A stretch of DNA of 64,000 nucleotides from Oceanobacillus sp. HTM 045 (lineage in GTDB: Bacteria; Pseudomonadota; Alphaproteobacteria; Rhodobacterales; Rhodobacteraceae), in assembly GCA_009733745.1 (NCBI GenBank), contig WNWL01000005.1, positions 1 through 64,000 on the forward strand, given 5' to 3'. The notes under the pieces are model-generated. The model had not been told where the DNA came from. It ran no database searches and saw only the letters and a program-made list of their open reading frames with translations. Of this stretch, positions 39,668 through 49,343 are shown piece by piece; position 1 is the stretch's first letter, and every line of letters starts with the position of its first letter. The translations under genes and the position numbers were made by a program.

Positions 39668-42450
39668 CTCGCGGTGTCCCTCACGGCATGGCGGTCGACC
39701 GCGTCACGCAGCGCCGCTTCGATCTTGGCGAGCTTGGACCGGGAGCGGATCTTGTGGCCGAAGATGTCCTTCACGTAGAAGACATCGACCGCGTGCGCGC
39801 CATAGGTCGTGATGATCGCCGAGGAAATGTTGATCGCCATCCGCGACAGCGCGCTGGTCAGCTCGTAGAGCAGGCCAAGCCGGTCTCGTGCGTTCACCTC
39901 AATCACCGTGAACAGGTCCGAGCTGTCGTTGTCGAACACGATCCGGGTCGGCACCGTGAAGCTCTCCTCGCGCGCCTTCGGCCGGCGGCGCTCCGCGATA
40001 GCCTCGCGGGCGATCATCTCGCCGCCGAGGATGCGCTCGATGGTTTTGCCGAGCCGGTCCAGCCGCGTCGGGTCGAAGGGCGCGCCGTTGCGGTCCTGGA
40101 TCCAGAAGGCGCTCGCCGCCATGCCGTCGGACGAGGTGTAGGTCCGCGCATCCACCACGCTGGCGCCGGCAATCGCGAAGGCCCCGGCCATGCGGGCGAA
40201 GATGCCGGGATGGTCGGCCATGTAGAGCACCGCCATCGTCGCGTCCCGGCTCTCCTGCGCGAGGAAGCGGCACTGGAACGGCTGTTCCGCCGAATGCTTC
40301 GCCATCTCGGCGTGAAGCGCATGGGTTTCCGGGTCGAGCCCGAGCCAGTAGGGCACCGGCATCCGGCCGATCGCGGCCTCGACCTCCCCCTCCGGCCATG
40401 CCTTCAGGCGCTCGCGCAGGGCTTCCTTCGCCTCCTCGACCATCGCGGCGCGCGTGGTCGGGCCGTGGCCGGCGGTGAGGTGGTCGCGCGTGTCCCAGTA
40501 GAGGTTGCGCAGCAACTGGGCCTTCCAGTTGTTCCACACATCCGGGCCGACGCCGCGGATGTCGCAGACCGTGAGGATCAGCAGGAGCCGCAGCCGCTCC
40601 GGGCTCTTCACCACCTCGGCAAAGTCCCGGACCGTGCCGGGGTCGGTGATGTCGCGCTTCTGCGCGGTGTCCGACATCAGGAGGTGATGGCGTACCAGCC
40701 AGACCACCAGGTCGGTCTCGGAATCGTCCAGCCCCAGCCGCGGGCAGACCACGGCGGCGATCTCCGCGCCCCACTCCGAATGATCGCGCTCCGTCCCCTT
40801 GCCGATGTCGTGCAGCAGGAGCGCGGTGTGCAGCACCTTCGTGTTCACCCCGTGCTTGACGATGTCGGTCGCGACCGGATGGCGCTCGGATTCCTCCAGC
40901 TGCTCGATCTTGCAGGCGATGCCGATGGTGCGGATCGTATGCTCGTCCACCGTGTAATGGTGGTACATGTTGAACTGCATCATCGCGACGATGCGGCCGA
41001 ATTCCGGGACGAACGTGCCGAGCAGGTTCGTCTCGTTCATCCGCCGCAGGACCCACTCGGCGTTCTTCAGGTCGCAGATCATCTCGAGGAACAGCTCGTT
41101 CGCCACCGGGTCGGTGCGCATCGCGTCGTCCACGAGGTGCAGGTTCTGGGTCACCAGCCGCAACCCGTTCGGGTGGACATGGCTCGACGAGCGTGCCGCC
41201 TCGCGGAACAGGCGGAGCATGTTGACCGGGTCTTCCTCGATCACCGAGGGGTCGCGGAAATCGATCCGCCCTGCGCGCTCGATGAACGGCCCCTCGCCCG
41301 CCGTGCCGCCCCTGCCGAAAGCGCGGCGGAGCAGGGCGAAGCCGGGCTTCGCCTTCTGGTGCTGTGCCTCCAGCGCGGCGGAGAAGATGCGGGTCAGGTC
41401 CCCCACGTTCTTCGCGTGGCGGAAATAGGTGTGCATGAAATGCTCGACCGCGCGCCGCCCGGCACCGTCGCGGAACCCCATCCGCTCGGCGATCTCGACC
41501 TGCCGGTCGAAGGTGAGCTGTTCCTGCGCCCGACCGGCGAGGTCGTGCAGGTGGCAGCGCACCGCCCAGAGGAACTTCGACGCCTCGGCAAAGGTCTGCA
41601 CCTCGTCATGCTGGAACACGCCCATGCCGACGAGATCCCACGCTGTTTCGGTACGATAGAGGTATTTCGAGATCCAGTGGAGGGTCTGCAGGTCGCGGAT
41701 GCCGCCCTTGCCCTCCTTGACGTTGGGCTCGAGGACGTAGCGCGACCCGCCGTTGCGCTTGTGCCTCCGGTCGCGCTCTTCGAGCTTGGCCTCGACGAAC
41801 TGGAGGCCGGTCTTCTCGAACAGCTCCTCCCAGAGCCGAGGGCCGAGTTCCTCGTAAGGCTCGCGGTCGCCGGCGATGTAGCGCTGCTCCAGGAGCGCGG
41901 TGCGGATGGTGATGTCCTCGCCCGCGAGGCGGATGCAATCACTGATCGTGCGCGTCGCCCAGCCGACCTTGAGGCGCAGGTCCCAGAGGGTGTGGAGCAT
42001 GGTCTCGACCACGTTCTCCACCCAGGGCGGCGTCTTGTAAGGCGTCAGGAACAGCAGGTCGACGTCGGAGAAGGGTGCCATCTCGCCCCGCCCGCAGCCG
42101 CCGACCGCGACCACGGCCAGCTGCTCGCCGCTGGTGCGGATCGGCGCCGGGTGCACCTCGGTGACGATGTGGTGGTGCAGCGCGCGGATGATCTCGTCCA
42201 CGAGATGCGCATAGGCCCGCGCGGTGCGAAGGCCTGCCGCCGGGCGCCGGGCGAACTCCTCGCGGATCCGGCTGCGCCCGCCGTCCAGCGCCTCGCGCAG
42301 GAACGGTGCGACGGCATCCGGCGCGGCGCCCTTCAGCCCCGCCGCCAGTGCCTCCGGGTCGATGATCTCGTCCGGCGGCAGGAGCAGGAACCGCAGGCCT
42401 GCCGCAGTCTCCTCGATGGTTCCGTCTCCTGCCTGGCTGTCCGGGCTCAA
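39664..42450 (-). CDS. glnD: [Protein-PII] uridylyltransferase / uridylyl-removing enzyme GlnD
   Basis: GlnD senses glutamine and adds or removes UMP on PII proteins, setting nitrogen status. The 928-residue protein has the nucleotidyltransferase motif GGCGRGEMAPFSDVDLLF (about residues 113-130), the central GlnD domain, the HD domain for uridylyl removal (TALLLHDIGKGTERDHSEWG) and two C-terminal ACT domains that bind glutamine. Length and order match the family. The gene is preceded by an LpoA-like gene on the same strand with a 7-bp gap. Confidence 0.97.
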   Translation of the reverse strand: MSPDSQAGDGTIEETAAGLRFLLLPPDEIIDPEALAAGLKGAAPDAVAPFLREALDGGRSRIREEFARRPAAGLRTARAYAHLVDEIIRALHHHIVTEVHPAPIRTSGEQLAVVAVGGCGRGEMAPFSDVDLLFLTPYKTPPWVENVVETMLHTLWDLRLKVGWATRTISDCIRLAGEDITIRTALLEQRYIAGDREPYEELGPRLWEELFEKTGLQFVEAKLEERDRRHKRNGGSRYVLEPNVKEGKGGIRDLQTLHWISKYLYRTETAWDLVGMGVFQHDEVQTFAEASKFLWAVRCHLHDLAGRAQEQLTFDRQVEIAERMGFRDGAGRRAVEHFMHTYFRHAKNVGDLTRIFSAALEAQHQKAKPGFALLRRAFGRGGTAGEGPFIERAGRIDFRDPSVIEEDPVNMLRLFREAARSSSHVHPNGLRLVTQNLHLVDDAMRTDPVANELFLEMICDLKNAEWVLRRMNETNLLGTFVPEFGRIVAMMQFNMYHHYTVDEHTIRTIGIACKIEQLEESERHPVATDIVKHGVNTKVLHTALLLHDIGKGTERDHSEWGAEIAAVVCPRLGLDDSETDLVVWLVRHHLLMSDTAQKRDITDPGTVRDFAEVVKSPERLRLLLILTVCDIRGVGPDVWNNWKAQLLRNLYWDTRDHLTAGHGPTTRAAMVEEAKEALRERLKAWPEGEVEAAIGRMPVPYWLGLDPETHALHAEMAKHSAEQPFQCRFLAQESRDATMAVLYMADHPGIFARMAGAFAIAGASVVDARTYTSSDGMAASAFWIQDRNGAPFDPTRLDRLGKTIERILGGEMIAREAIAERRRPKAREESFTVPTRIVFDNDSSDLFTVIEVNARDRLGLLYELTSALSRMAINISSAIITTYGAHAVDVFYVKDIFGHKIRSRSKLAKIEAALRDAVDRHAVRDTAR

Positions 42451-42457
42451 TCCATCC

Positions 42458-43660
42458 TCACGATCCGGCGCCGAAGATCGACGGGGCCGGGTCGATCACC
42501 GTGAACCCGCCCGGGCCGACCTCCAGGATCGCCATGCCGCGCTCGGCGAGGCCATTGCGGCCGAAGCGCAAGGGGCCGAGCGCGCCGCGGAAGCCCTGCG
42601 GCCGGGTGAGCGCGCGCTCGTCGAACGGCTGGTCCGTGCCGGACGCCGCGGCCTCCTGCAGAAGCTGCGCCGCGATCATCACCGCGTCGTAGGACAGCAC
42701 CGCCAGCACCGGCGGCGTCTCGCCGTGGCTCGCCCGGTAGCGGGCGGCGAAGGCATCGACCCGGTCCGGATCCGGAGCCGGGAACCAGCCGCCGCGGAGC
42801 GAGGGCTCCTTCAGCGTGTCCGGGCTGTTCCACTGGCCGAGGCCGAGATACTGCACCCGGCCAGGCGACATGCCGTAATAGTCGAGAAAAGCGCCCAGCG
42901 TGCGCAGGCCCTGCCCGCTTTCCGGCATGATCAGGCCGCCGGGGCGCGCCGTGTTGTAGATCGGCGCGAAATCGCCCGTCGCCTGCTGGATGCCCTCGAA
43001 ACTGCGCGAATAGCCAAGCTCGGCGACGATGCCGCCGCCGCCGGCCGCGCCGCGGGCCGCGTCCAGAGCTGCACGCCCGTAGGCGGTGCGCGGGTAGATC
43101 ACGCCGAAGGTGCTGATGCCGCGCGACCGCGCGAAACCGACGATTCGCTGGGCCTCGCTCTCGGGCAGGTAGCCCGAGACGTAGACGCCGTTACCGGCCA
43201 CCGCGCTGTCGGTGGAGAAGGAGATCACCGGCACGCCCGCGCGGCTGGCGATCGCCCCCACCGCGGAGGTGTTGGCGCTGAACAGCGGGCCGACGATCAG
43301 GCTCGCGCCCTCGGTGAGCGCCTGCCCGGCCACCTGGGCGGCCTTTCCGGGGTCGCCCGCGGTGTCGTAGACGCGGATCTGGATCTTGCCGCGGCCCGCC
43401 TCGCTGGCGGCCATGCGGGCGGCGTTCTGGAGCGCCTGCCCGAGGCGCGCGGCGCCCTGGTTTTCGCCCGAGAGCGGCACGAGCAGCGCGATCTGCGCCA
43501 TCCCGCCCGGCGCGACGGCCGGTGTGCTCGGCCCGGTCGGCGTCGCCGTCCCGGGGCCGGTACTGCCCCTTGGCCGGGAATCGACACAGGCGGACACGAG
43601 CGATGCAGCCGCGAGCAGCACCGCAAGAATTCGCGTGACCCTGAAAGAAACAGCGCGCAT
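42458..43660 (-). CDS. Penicillin-binding protein activator (LpoA-like lipoprotein)
   Basis: This 400-residue lipoprotein has a lipobox cysteine at about C25 (LVSACVDSRP), then a Pro/Thr linker. A type I periplasmic-binding-fold domain follows: QIALLVPLSGENQGAARLGQALQNAARMA, IVGPLFSANTSAV, GVPVISFSTD, FGVIYPRTAYGR. It corresponds to the C-terminal domain of LpoA, which activates PBP1A in gammaproteobacteria; the alphaproteobacterial version is poorly studied. It is divergent from rsmI, as lpoA/yraM is next to rsmI/yraL in E. coli. Confidence 0.88.
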   Translation of the reverse strand: MRAVSFRVTRILAVLLAAASLVSACVDSRPRGSTGPGTATPTGPSTPAVAPGGMAQIALLVPLSGENQGAARLGQALQNAARMAASEAGRGKIQIRVYDTAGDPGKAAQVAGQALTEGASLIVGPLFSANTSAVGAIASRAGVPVISFSTDSAVAGNGVYVSGYLPESEAQRIVGFARSRGISTFGVIYPRTAYGRAALDAARGAAGGGGIVAELGYSRSFEGIQQATGDFAPIYNTARPGGLIMPESGQGLRTLGAFLDYYGMSPGRVQYLGLGQWNSPDTLKEPSLRGGWFPAPDPDRVDAFAARYRASHGETPPVLAVLSYDAVMIAAQLLQEAAASGTDQPFDERALTRPQGFRGALGPLRFGRNGLAERGMAILEVGPGGFTVIDPAPSIFGAGS

Positions 43661-43735
43661 GGTGACCTCCCTGCAGGTCAGGATGCCGAACAAATTCCAG
43701 CCGCCCCCACTCTTGCGGCGCAGTGACGAGACCCT

Positions 43736-44665
43736 ATGGGCGAGGGCCGACAAAGTAAACGCTCCAGTGATGGCGGAACGAGGACGCAGACCGGCAGTGG
43801 CACTGCGGGCGCACAGGGTCCGGCGCTGGCGCCGGGGCTCTATCTCGTGGCGACGCCCATCGGCAATGCGCGCGACATCACGCTGCGGGCGCTCGACGTG
43901 CTTTCGGGCGCAGACGTGATCGCGGCGGAGGATACCCGCACCACCCAGAAGCTCATGTCGCTGCACGGGATTTCCGCAGCCGGGCGGCCCATGATCGCCT
44001 ATAACGACGTCAACGGCGCCACCCGCCGCCCTGCGCTGATGCGCCACCTGCGCGAGGGGCGGAGCGTCGCCTGCGTCTCCGACGCCGGCACGCCGCTGGT
44101 CTCGGACCCCGGGTTCCGGCTCGTCGGCGAGGCGCTGGAGGAAGGCATCCCGGTCGTGCCCGTCCCGGGCGCCAGCGCGCTGCTTGCGGGACTATCGGTC
44201 GCAGGCCTCCCGACCGACCGTTTCATGTTCGCCGGGTTCCTGCCGGTGAAATCCGGCCCGCGGAAGGCTGCGCTCGCCGAACTCGCCCGCGTGCCCGCCA
44301 CGCTCGTCTTCTTCGAGGCGCCCCGACGCCTCGCCGCGACCTTCGCAGATGTCGCCGAAGTGCTCGGCGGTGACCGCACGGCGGCCGTGGCGCGCGAGCT
44401 GACCAAGCTCCACGAGGAAACCCGCCGTGGCAGCGTGGCGGAGCTTGCCGCCCACTACGCCGCCATTGAGCCGCCGAAGGGCGAGGCGGTGCTGCTGATC
44501 GGCCCACCGACCGGCGGCGAGAGCGAGGTGGACCTCGACACCGCCCTCGCGGCGGCTTTGGAGACGCTTTCCGTCAAGGACGCCGCCGCGACCGTCTCGA
44601 AGGCGACCGGCCTGCCGCGGCGCGAGGTCTATGCCCGCGCGCTGGAACTCAGCGGCGGCCGATGA
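43736..44665 (+). CDS. rsmI: 16S rRNA (cytidine1402-2'-O)-methyltransferase RsmI
   Basis: RsmI methylates the 2'-O of C1402 in the 16S rRNA decoding centre. The 309-residue tetrapyrrole-methylase-fold protein has GLYLVATPIGNARDITLRAL, AAEDTRTTQKLM, the SAM loop CVSDAGTPLVSDPGFRLV and PVPGASALLAGLSVAG. It has an N-terminal extension of about 30 polar residues before the domain, and no other in-frame start is available. The stop overlaps yraN as ATGA. Confidence 0.96.
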   Translation: MGEGRQSKRSSDGGTRTQTGSGTAGAQGPALAPGLYLVATPIGNARDITLRALDVLSGADVIAAEDTRTTQKLMSLHGISAAGRPMIAYNDVNGATRRPALMRHLREGRSVACVSDAGTPLVSDPGFRLVGEALEEGIPVVPVPGASALLAGLSVAGLPTDRFMFAGFLPVKSGPRKAALAELARVPATLVFFEAPRRLAATFADVAEVLGGDRTAAVARELTKLHEETRRGSVAELAAHYAAIEPPKGEAVLLIGPPTGGESEVDLDTALAAALETLSVKDAAATVSKATGLPRREVYARALELSGGR

Positions 44666-45045
44666 CCGGCCGGCGCGAGCGGGGCCGCACCGCCAACCGC
44701 ACCGGCGCGGCGGCGGAGGAAACCGCGGCGCGCTACTACGTTGCCAAGGGCGCCGAGATCCTCGCCCGCAACTGGCGCTGCCGCGAAGGCGAGCTCGACA
44801 TCGTCGTGCTCGACCGGGGCGTGCTGGCCTTCGTCGAGGTCAAGCAGCGCCGCCACGGCGCCAGCCTCTACGAGCCGGTGAGTCCGGCGCAGTGGCGGCG
44901 CTTGGAACAGGCCGCGAACAGGTATATGATGGAAGAAGCAGCAATGACGGGCGGCCTGTCCGGAATGCGCTTCGATCTGGTCCTGATCGGTCCGGGGGGC
45001 GTTCCGCAGGTCATAGAAAATGCCCGCAACTTCGACGACTCTTGA
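44662..45045 (+). CDS. yraN: YraN-family endonuclease-like protein
   Basis: YraN (UPF0102) is a small restriction-nuclease-fold protein whose role is unclear. The 127-residue protein has the family pattern: RTGAAAEETAARYYVAKGAEILARNWR, then GELDIVVLDRGVLAFVEVKQR, which contains the D-(E/V)xK core. It is coupled to rsmI by ATGA and is followed by a BON lipoprotein gene, the same order as the yraL-yraN-yraP cluster of E. coli. Confidence 0.94.
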   Translation: MTGRRERGRTANRTGAAAEETAARYYVAKGAEILARNWRCREGELDIVVLDRGVLAFVEVKQRRHGASLYEPVSPAQWRRLEQAANRYMMEEAAMTGGLSGMRFDLVLIGPGGVPQVIENARNFDDS

Positions 45046-45060
45046 GGCGGAGATACAGGC

Positions 45061-45669
45061 ATGACCTCCAAGATCATCCTCGCGGCCATGGCCGCGGTGT
45101 CCGTCAGCCTTTCAGGCTGCGGCGCGGTGCTCCTCGCGGGCGCCGGTACGGTAGGTGCGCGGTCCATTCTCGAGGAGCGGACGACGATGTCGGCGCTCGA
45201 GGACGCCGAAATCCAGCTTGCGCTCAACAACCGCTACCTGAACCACTCGGGGCGGCTCTTCCACAAGATCTCGACCGACGTGCAGGAGGGCCGGGTGGTC
45301 CTCACCGGCGCGGTGCCGACCCGGCAGGACAAGATCGACGCGCTGACCATGGCCTGGGAGGTTCCCGGCGTCGTCAGCGTGACCGACGAGATCCAGGTCG
45401 GCGAGGGCGAGGGCGTCGCCGGCTACGCGGAGGATGCGTGGATCTCCACCCGGCTCCGCACCGCGCTCCTGACCGATCTCGACATCCAGTCGCAGAACTA
45501 CAACGTCGAGACGGTCGGCCGGGTGATCCACATCACCGGGCTTGCCCGCTCGCCGGAGGAACTCAACCTCGTCCTCGCCCACGCGCAGGGCATTTCCGGC
45601 GCGCAGAAGGTCGTCAGCCACGTGCTCACGATCGACGACCCGCGGCGGGTGGCGCAGGCCGGCGGCTGA
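45061..45669 (+). CDS. BON-domain lipoprotein (YraP/DolP-like)
   Basis: This 202-residue lipoprotein has its lipobox at C20 (VSLSGC). Two BON domains follow (about residues 47-113 and 122-192), each with the hydrophobic-glycine pattern (RVVLTGAVPTRQDKIDAL and RVIHITGLARSPEELNLV). The E. coli counterpart DolP supports outer-membrane integrity. Gene order (rsmI-yraN-BON) supports orthology. It sits 15 bp after yraN. Confidence 0.9.
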   Translation: MTSKIILAAMAAVSVSLSGCGAVLLAGAGTVGARSILEERTTMSALEDAEIQLALNNRYLNHSGRLFHKISTDVQEGRVVLTGAVPTRQDKIDALTMAWEVPGVVSVTDEIQVGEGEGVAGYAEDAWISTRLRTALLTDLDIQSQNYNVETVGRVIHITGLARSPEELNLVLAHAQGISGAQKVVSHVLTIDDPRRVAQAGG

Positions 45670-45722
45670 GGTTAGATACATCACGGGCGGCACGCGCCGC
45701 CGCATGACGCTGCGGAGGTGTG

Positions 45723-46667
45723 ATGGCGCTCAAGGTCGCGATCCAGATGGACCCCATTGCCGGGGTCGACATCAATGCGGACAGCACGTTCCGCCTCGCC
45801 GAGGAGGCGCAGGCGCGCGGGCATTCGTTGTTCTACTACCACGTGCCCGACCTCGCCTGGGAGGGCGGGCGCGTCTGGGCCTTCGGGCATGACCTCGAAG
45901 TGCGCCGGGAGAAGGGCAACCACTACTCGCTCGGCGAACGGCGAAAGCAGGATCTCGGCGAGGTGGACGTGATCCTGCTGCGCCAGGACCCGCCCTTCGA
46001 CATGAGCTACATCACCAACACGCACCTGCTGGAGATGATCCACCCGGAGGTGCTGGTGGTGAACGACCCGTTCTGGGTGCGGAACTGCCCGGAAAAGCTG
46101 CTGGTTCTCGAGTTTCTCGACCTGACGCCCCCGACCATGATCGCCCGCTCGCTGGAGGCGCTGCGCGCGTTCCGCGAGGAACATGGCGACATGATCGTCA
46201 AGCCGCTCTACGGCAACGGCGGTGCCGGGATATTCCGGCTGACCCCGGCGGACGGCAACCTCGCCGCGCTCTGGGAACTGTTCGCGGGCATCAACCGCGA
46301 GCCGCTGATCGCGCAGAAGTTCCTGCCCGCGGTCGAGAAGGGCGACAAGCGCGTAATCCTGGTGGACGGCGAGCCGGTCGGCGCGATCAACCGCGTGCCG
46401 CAGAAGGGCGAGACCCGCTCCAACATGCATGTCGGCGGCCGACCCGAGAAGATCGCGATGGACGACCGCGACTACGAGATCTGCGCCCGGATCGGCCCCC
46501 TGCTGAAGGAGCGCGGGCTGATCTTCACCGGCATCGACGTGATCGGCGGGATGCTGACCGAGATCAACGTGACCTCGCCCACCGGCATCCAGGAGCTGGA
46601 GCGGTTCGACGGCACCAACGCCGCCGGGCTGATCTGGGATGCCATCGAGCGGCGCCGGGCGGCCTGA
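45723..46667 (+). CDS. gshB: Glutathione synthetase
   Basis: GshB joins gamma-glutamylcysteine and glycine with ATP. The 314-residue ATP-grasp enzyme begins [23 protein letters not shown] and has [26 protein letters not shown] and [19 protein letters not shown], all strongly conserved. The ATG at 45723 follows GGAGG. Glutathione is the cofactor of the formaldehyde pathway that FghA serves, though the gene is far from that cluster. Confidence 0.97.
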   Translation: MALKVAIQMDPIAGVDINADSTFRLAEEAQARGHSLFYYHVPDLAWEGGRVWAFGHDLEVRREKGNHYSLGERRKQDLGEVDVILLRQDPPFDMSYITNTHLLEMIHPEVLVVNDPFWVRNCPEKLLVLEFLDLTPPTMIARSLEALRAFREEHGDMIVKPLYGNGGAGIFRLTPADGNLAALWELFAGINREPLIAQKFLPAVEKGDKRVILVDGEPVGAINRVPQKGETRSNMHVGGRPEKIAMDDRDYEICARIGPLLKERGLIFTGIDVIGGMLTEINVTSPTGIQELERFDGTNAAGLIWDAIERRRAA

Positions 46668-46670
46668 GCC

Positions 46671-47594
46671 ATGTCGCTGCGCCTTCCGGTCCTGAATGTC
46701 TGGCTCCGGATGACGCTGAAATGGCCGCTGTCCTGGATCAAGGAACCGGCGACGGCGCGGCGGCTGTTCGAGTTCGTCGCGCGCCACGCCTTCCGCCCGC
46801 CGCAGGGCACCCATTTCGTGGAGGATCGCATCCCCGCCCGTTGGGGCGAGATCCCGGCACTCTGGGCCAGTTGCGGCCGGCCCGACCGGCGGCGGATCGT
46901 CGTCTACCTGCATGGCGGGGCCTACATCATGGGCTCCATCGCCACGCACCGCCACATCGCGGCGGAGATCGCGAAGGCGGCGGACGCGCGGGTGCTGCTG
47001 CCCGAATACCGCCTTGCGCCGGAGCATCCCTTCCCCGCCGCCGTCGAGGACGCGCTCGACATCTACCGCCACCTGCTCGCGTCCGGCTACCGGGCCTGCG
47101 AGATCGCGCTGGCCGGTGAATCGGCCGGTGGCGGGCTCGTCTTCGCGCTGCTGCTCGCCCTGCAGGCGGAAGGCCTGCCGCCGCCCGCCGCGCTGGTCGG
47201 CTACAGCCCGTGGGCAGACATGACCATGACCGCCGACAGCATCCGCCGCAACGCGCGGCGTGAGGTGATGATCCCGGTTAGCCGCTGGGCGGACGTGATC
47301 GGCTTCATCCATCACGGCACCGACCCCGCCGACCCGCTCGCCTCGCCTGCCCGCGGCAGGTTCGAGGCGCCGCCGCCCGCGTTCATCACCGCCAGCCGGG
47401 CGGAGGCGCTCGCGGACGACGCGACGGCGCTGGCCAATGCACTACGCGCGGGTGGCGGCGACGTGCGGCTGGAATACGCCGCCCGCACGCCGCACGCATG
47501 GCCGATCATGACCCGCATCCTGCCGGAGGCCGACCGCGCCGTCGCCCGCACGGGCGCATTCCTGAAGGCGCAGTTCGAGGCGGCTCAGCGGTAG
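46671..47594 (+). CDS. Alpha/beta hydrolase, HSL-type esterase
   Basis: This 307-residue esterase of the hormone-sensitive lipase family has the HGGAY oxyanion motif (YLHGGAYIMGS), the nucleophile GESAGGGL, an acid around FITASRAEALADD and a catalytic His in RTPHAWPIM. No signal peptide is present. It starts three bases after gshB and is probably co-transcribed. The natural ester is unknown. Its last 10 bases overlap the end of the convergent GT25-FkbM gene. Confidence 0.9.
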   Translation: MSLRLPVLNVWLRMTLKWPLSWIKEPATARRLFEFVARHAFRPPQGTHFVEDRIPARWGEIPALWASCGRPDRRRIVVYLHGGAYIMGSIATHRHIAAEIAKAADARVLLPEYRLAPEHPFPAAVEDALDIYRHLLASGYRACEIALAGESAGGGLVFALLLALQAEGLPPPAALVGYSPWADMTMTADSIRRNARREVMIPVSRWADVIGFIHHGTDPADPLASPARGRFEAPPPAFITASRAEALADDATALANALRAGGGDVRLEYAARTPHAWPIMTRILPEADRAVARTGAFLKAQFEAAQR

Positions 47595-49039
47595 AGGAAG
47601 ATCGTCCGGCCCTCTCCCGCCGGGAAGGTCGTCGGGTCGGCATAGCCGAACCGGTCGAGAAAGCCTGCGACCTTCTCCACCTGCCCGTCGGACAGTTCCA
47701 GCATCAGGACCGGCTTCTGCTGGCGCAGCAGGCGCGAGCAGCCGCGCAGCACGTCGAACTCGCCGCCGCCCACGTCCACCTTGATGGCGTGGATCAGGTG
47801 GTCCTCGGAAAGCGCCGTTCCGGTGAGCACCTCGACCGGCTGCGCGTCGCCCGAATTGCCGAACGGCCGGAGGCGGCGGCGCGAGGGCTTCTTCTCCGGG
47901 CCCTGGAGCTGCGCCCAGCCCTCCTCGCTCGCGAGCCCTTTGCCGAGGCCCGCCGGGTCCATCGGCACGCCGTTCATCGCCAAGTTGGCGGCGACCAGCG
48001 CCGCGCTGGCCGGGTCCGGCTCGATCGCGATCACCCGCCCCGCCCCGGCGAACCGGCCGATGAAGGCGGAATGCGTGCCGATCCCCGCGCCGACATCGAG
48101 CAGGGTGCCCCCGTCCGGGAAGGCCGCGGCGAAGGCCGTCAGCGCGTCGATCTCCGGCATCTGCCCCTCTGCCAGCGCCGCCTGCACCGGGTCCTTCGGT
48201 GCACCGATGGCGAAGATCAGCGCGGCCCCGCCCCAGCGGCAGGTGACGACCGCGCTGGCCTCCACCGTGGCATGGCTCGCGGACGTGATCTCCTCCAGCG
48301 GCACCACCACGTCGTGGCGGATGACGCTTCCGCCGCCCTTCTGCTCGGAGACGGGCGTGGTCAGCACCTGCGCGTTCAGCCGCGAGGGGCTCGCGCCGAG
48401 ATGCTCGGCGAGAATGGCCATCTCGCTCCAGCCGGCGATGTCGTCGCCGCCCATCGCCGCGGTATCGGTGGCGGCGAAGACCATCGCCCAGTCCACGCCG
48501 CAGACGATCCGGTCGCGCCGCGCCATCTCGATCAGCTTCCGCGCCCCCTCGCGGGAGAGCAGGTAGCAGTCCGCCCCCGGCGCGACGGTCGGGATCGTGC
48601 CCGCCCCGGCCAGCCCGCGGACCAGCGCATCGAGCGATACCGCCTCGCCCTCGGCCCCCGCAGCCCAGGCCGCCAGCCGGTCGTTCGCGAACAGAATGTC
48701 GAAGGCCGCCGGGTCCGCCGCGGCCAGCCGCTCCGGCCCCTCGGTCAGCAGCGCGTCGTCCTCGCAGATCAGCACCGCCTCAGCCTCGCCGCGCGCCACC
48801 GTCTCCCAGGCGCGGTAATGGCTCAGCCAGCAGGCCAGCGCGCCGGGCTTGATCTCGTCCTCGCCCCAGAAATGGCCGCCGATCAGGTCGCGCCAGAGGA
48901 AGAACGGCGCGCCGGGCGCATGGCCGTCAATCGCCGCGATGCGCCGCGGCTCCCAGCCCTGCGCCTTCGCGCGGGCCTCGAACCGCTGGAGCCGCTGAGT
49001 GTCGGCCGCACGGTTGATGACGAGGAGTTCAGGCCCCAC
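47585..49039 (-). CDS. Fusion of glycosyltransferase family 25 and FkbM-type methyltransferase
   Basis: This 484-residue protein joins two enzymes. Residues 1 to about 230 are GT25 (LPS galactosyltransferase-like): [16 protein letters not shown], the [13 protein letters not shown] motif and an E93-D94-D95 acidic triplet (ICEDDAL) in the donor-binding position. Residues about 250-484 are FkbM-like, with the SAM-binding loop [11 protein letters not shown] (313-323), [12 protein letters not shown] and [15 protein letters not shown]. It may add and O-methylate a sugar on a surface glycan. It overlaps hisE by 11 bases on the same strand. Confidence 0.85.
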   Translation of the reverse strand: MGPELLVINRAADTQRLQRFEARAKAQGWEPRRIAAIDGHAPGAPFFLWRDLIGGHFWGEDEIKPGALACWLSHYRAWETVARGEAEAVLICEDDALLTEGPERLAAADPAAFDILFANDRLAAWAAGAEGEAVSLDALVRGLAGAGTIPTVAPGADCYLLSREGARKLIEMARRDRIVCGVDWAMVFAATDTAAMGGDDIAGWSEMAILAEHLGASPSRLNAQVLTTPVSEQKGGGSVIRHDVVVPLEEITSASHATVEASAVVTCRWGGAALIFAIGAPKDPVQAALAEGQMPEIDALTAFAAAFPDGGTLLDVGAGIGTHSAFIGRFAGAGRVIAIEPDPASAALVAANLAMNGVPMDPAGLGKGLASEEGWAQLQGPEKKPSRRRLRPFGNSGDAQPVEVLTGTALSEDHLIHAIKVDVGGGEFDVLRGCSRLLRQQKPVLMLELSDGQVEKVAGFLDRFGYADPTTFPAGEGRTIFLYR

Positions 49040-49343
49040 GGGACGCCTTCTCGGCGATGCCGGACGTGCCCTCGCGCCGCTCGAGCTCCGCCTCCACGTC
49101 GGCGAGGGTCACGTCGCGGGCGGCGAGCATGACGAGCAGGTGATAGAACGCGTCCGCCGCCTCCGACGTCAGCTTTTCCCGGTCGCCCTTCACCGCTTCG
49201 ATGATCGCCTCCACGGCCTCCTCGCCGAATTTCTCGGCGCATTTCTCGGGGCCCTTCGAGAGCAGCTTAGCGGTGTGGGAGGAGGCCGGGTCGGCCCCCT
49301 TCCGCGCCTCGATGGTGGCGGCGAGACGGGCGAGCACGCTCAC
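49029..49343 (-). CDS. hisE: Phosphoribosyl-ATP pyrophosphatase HisE
   Basis: HisE hydrolyses PR-ATP to PR-AMP in histidine synthesis. The 104-residue helical protein has [30 protein letters not shown], the MazG-like metal-binding E-x-x-E region, and FYHLLVML. The ATG overlaps the hisF stop as ATGA, and the gene's end overlaps the GT25-FkbM gene. Confidence 0.97.
   Translation of the reverse strand: MSVLARLAATIEARKGADPASSHTAKLLSKGPEKCAEKFGEEAVEAIIEAVKGDREKLTSEAADAFYHLLVMLAARDVTLADVEAELERREGTSGIAEKASRGA

Noticed and set aside
39661-42504. A plus-strand open frame of 947 codons opposite glnD
   Set aside because: It is the antisense shadow of glnD in high-GC DNA. Composition is Arg/His/Gly-rich without domains, whereas glnD has clear motifs.
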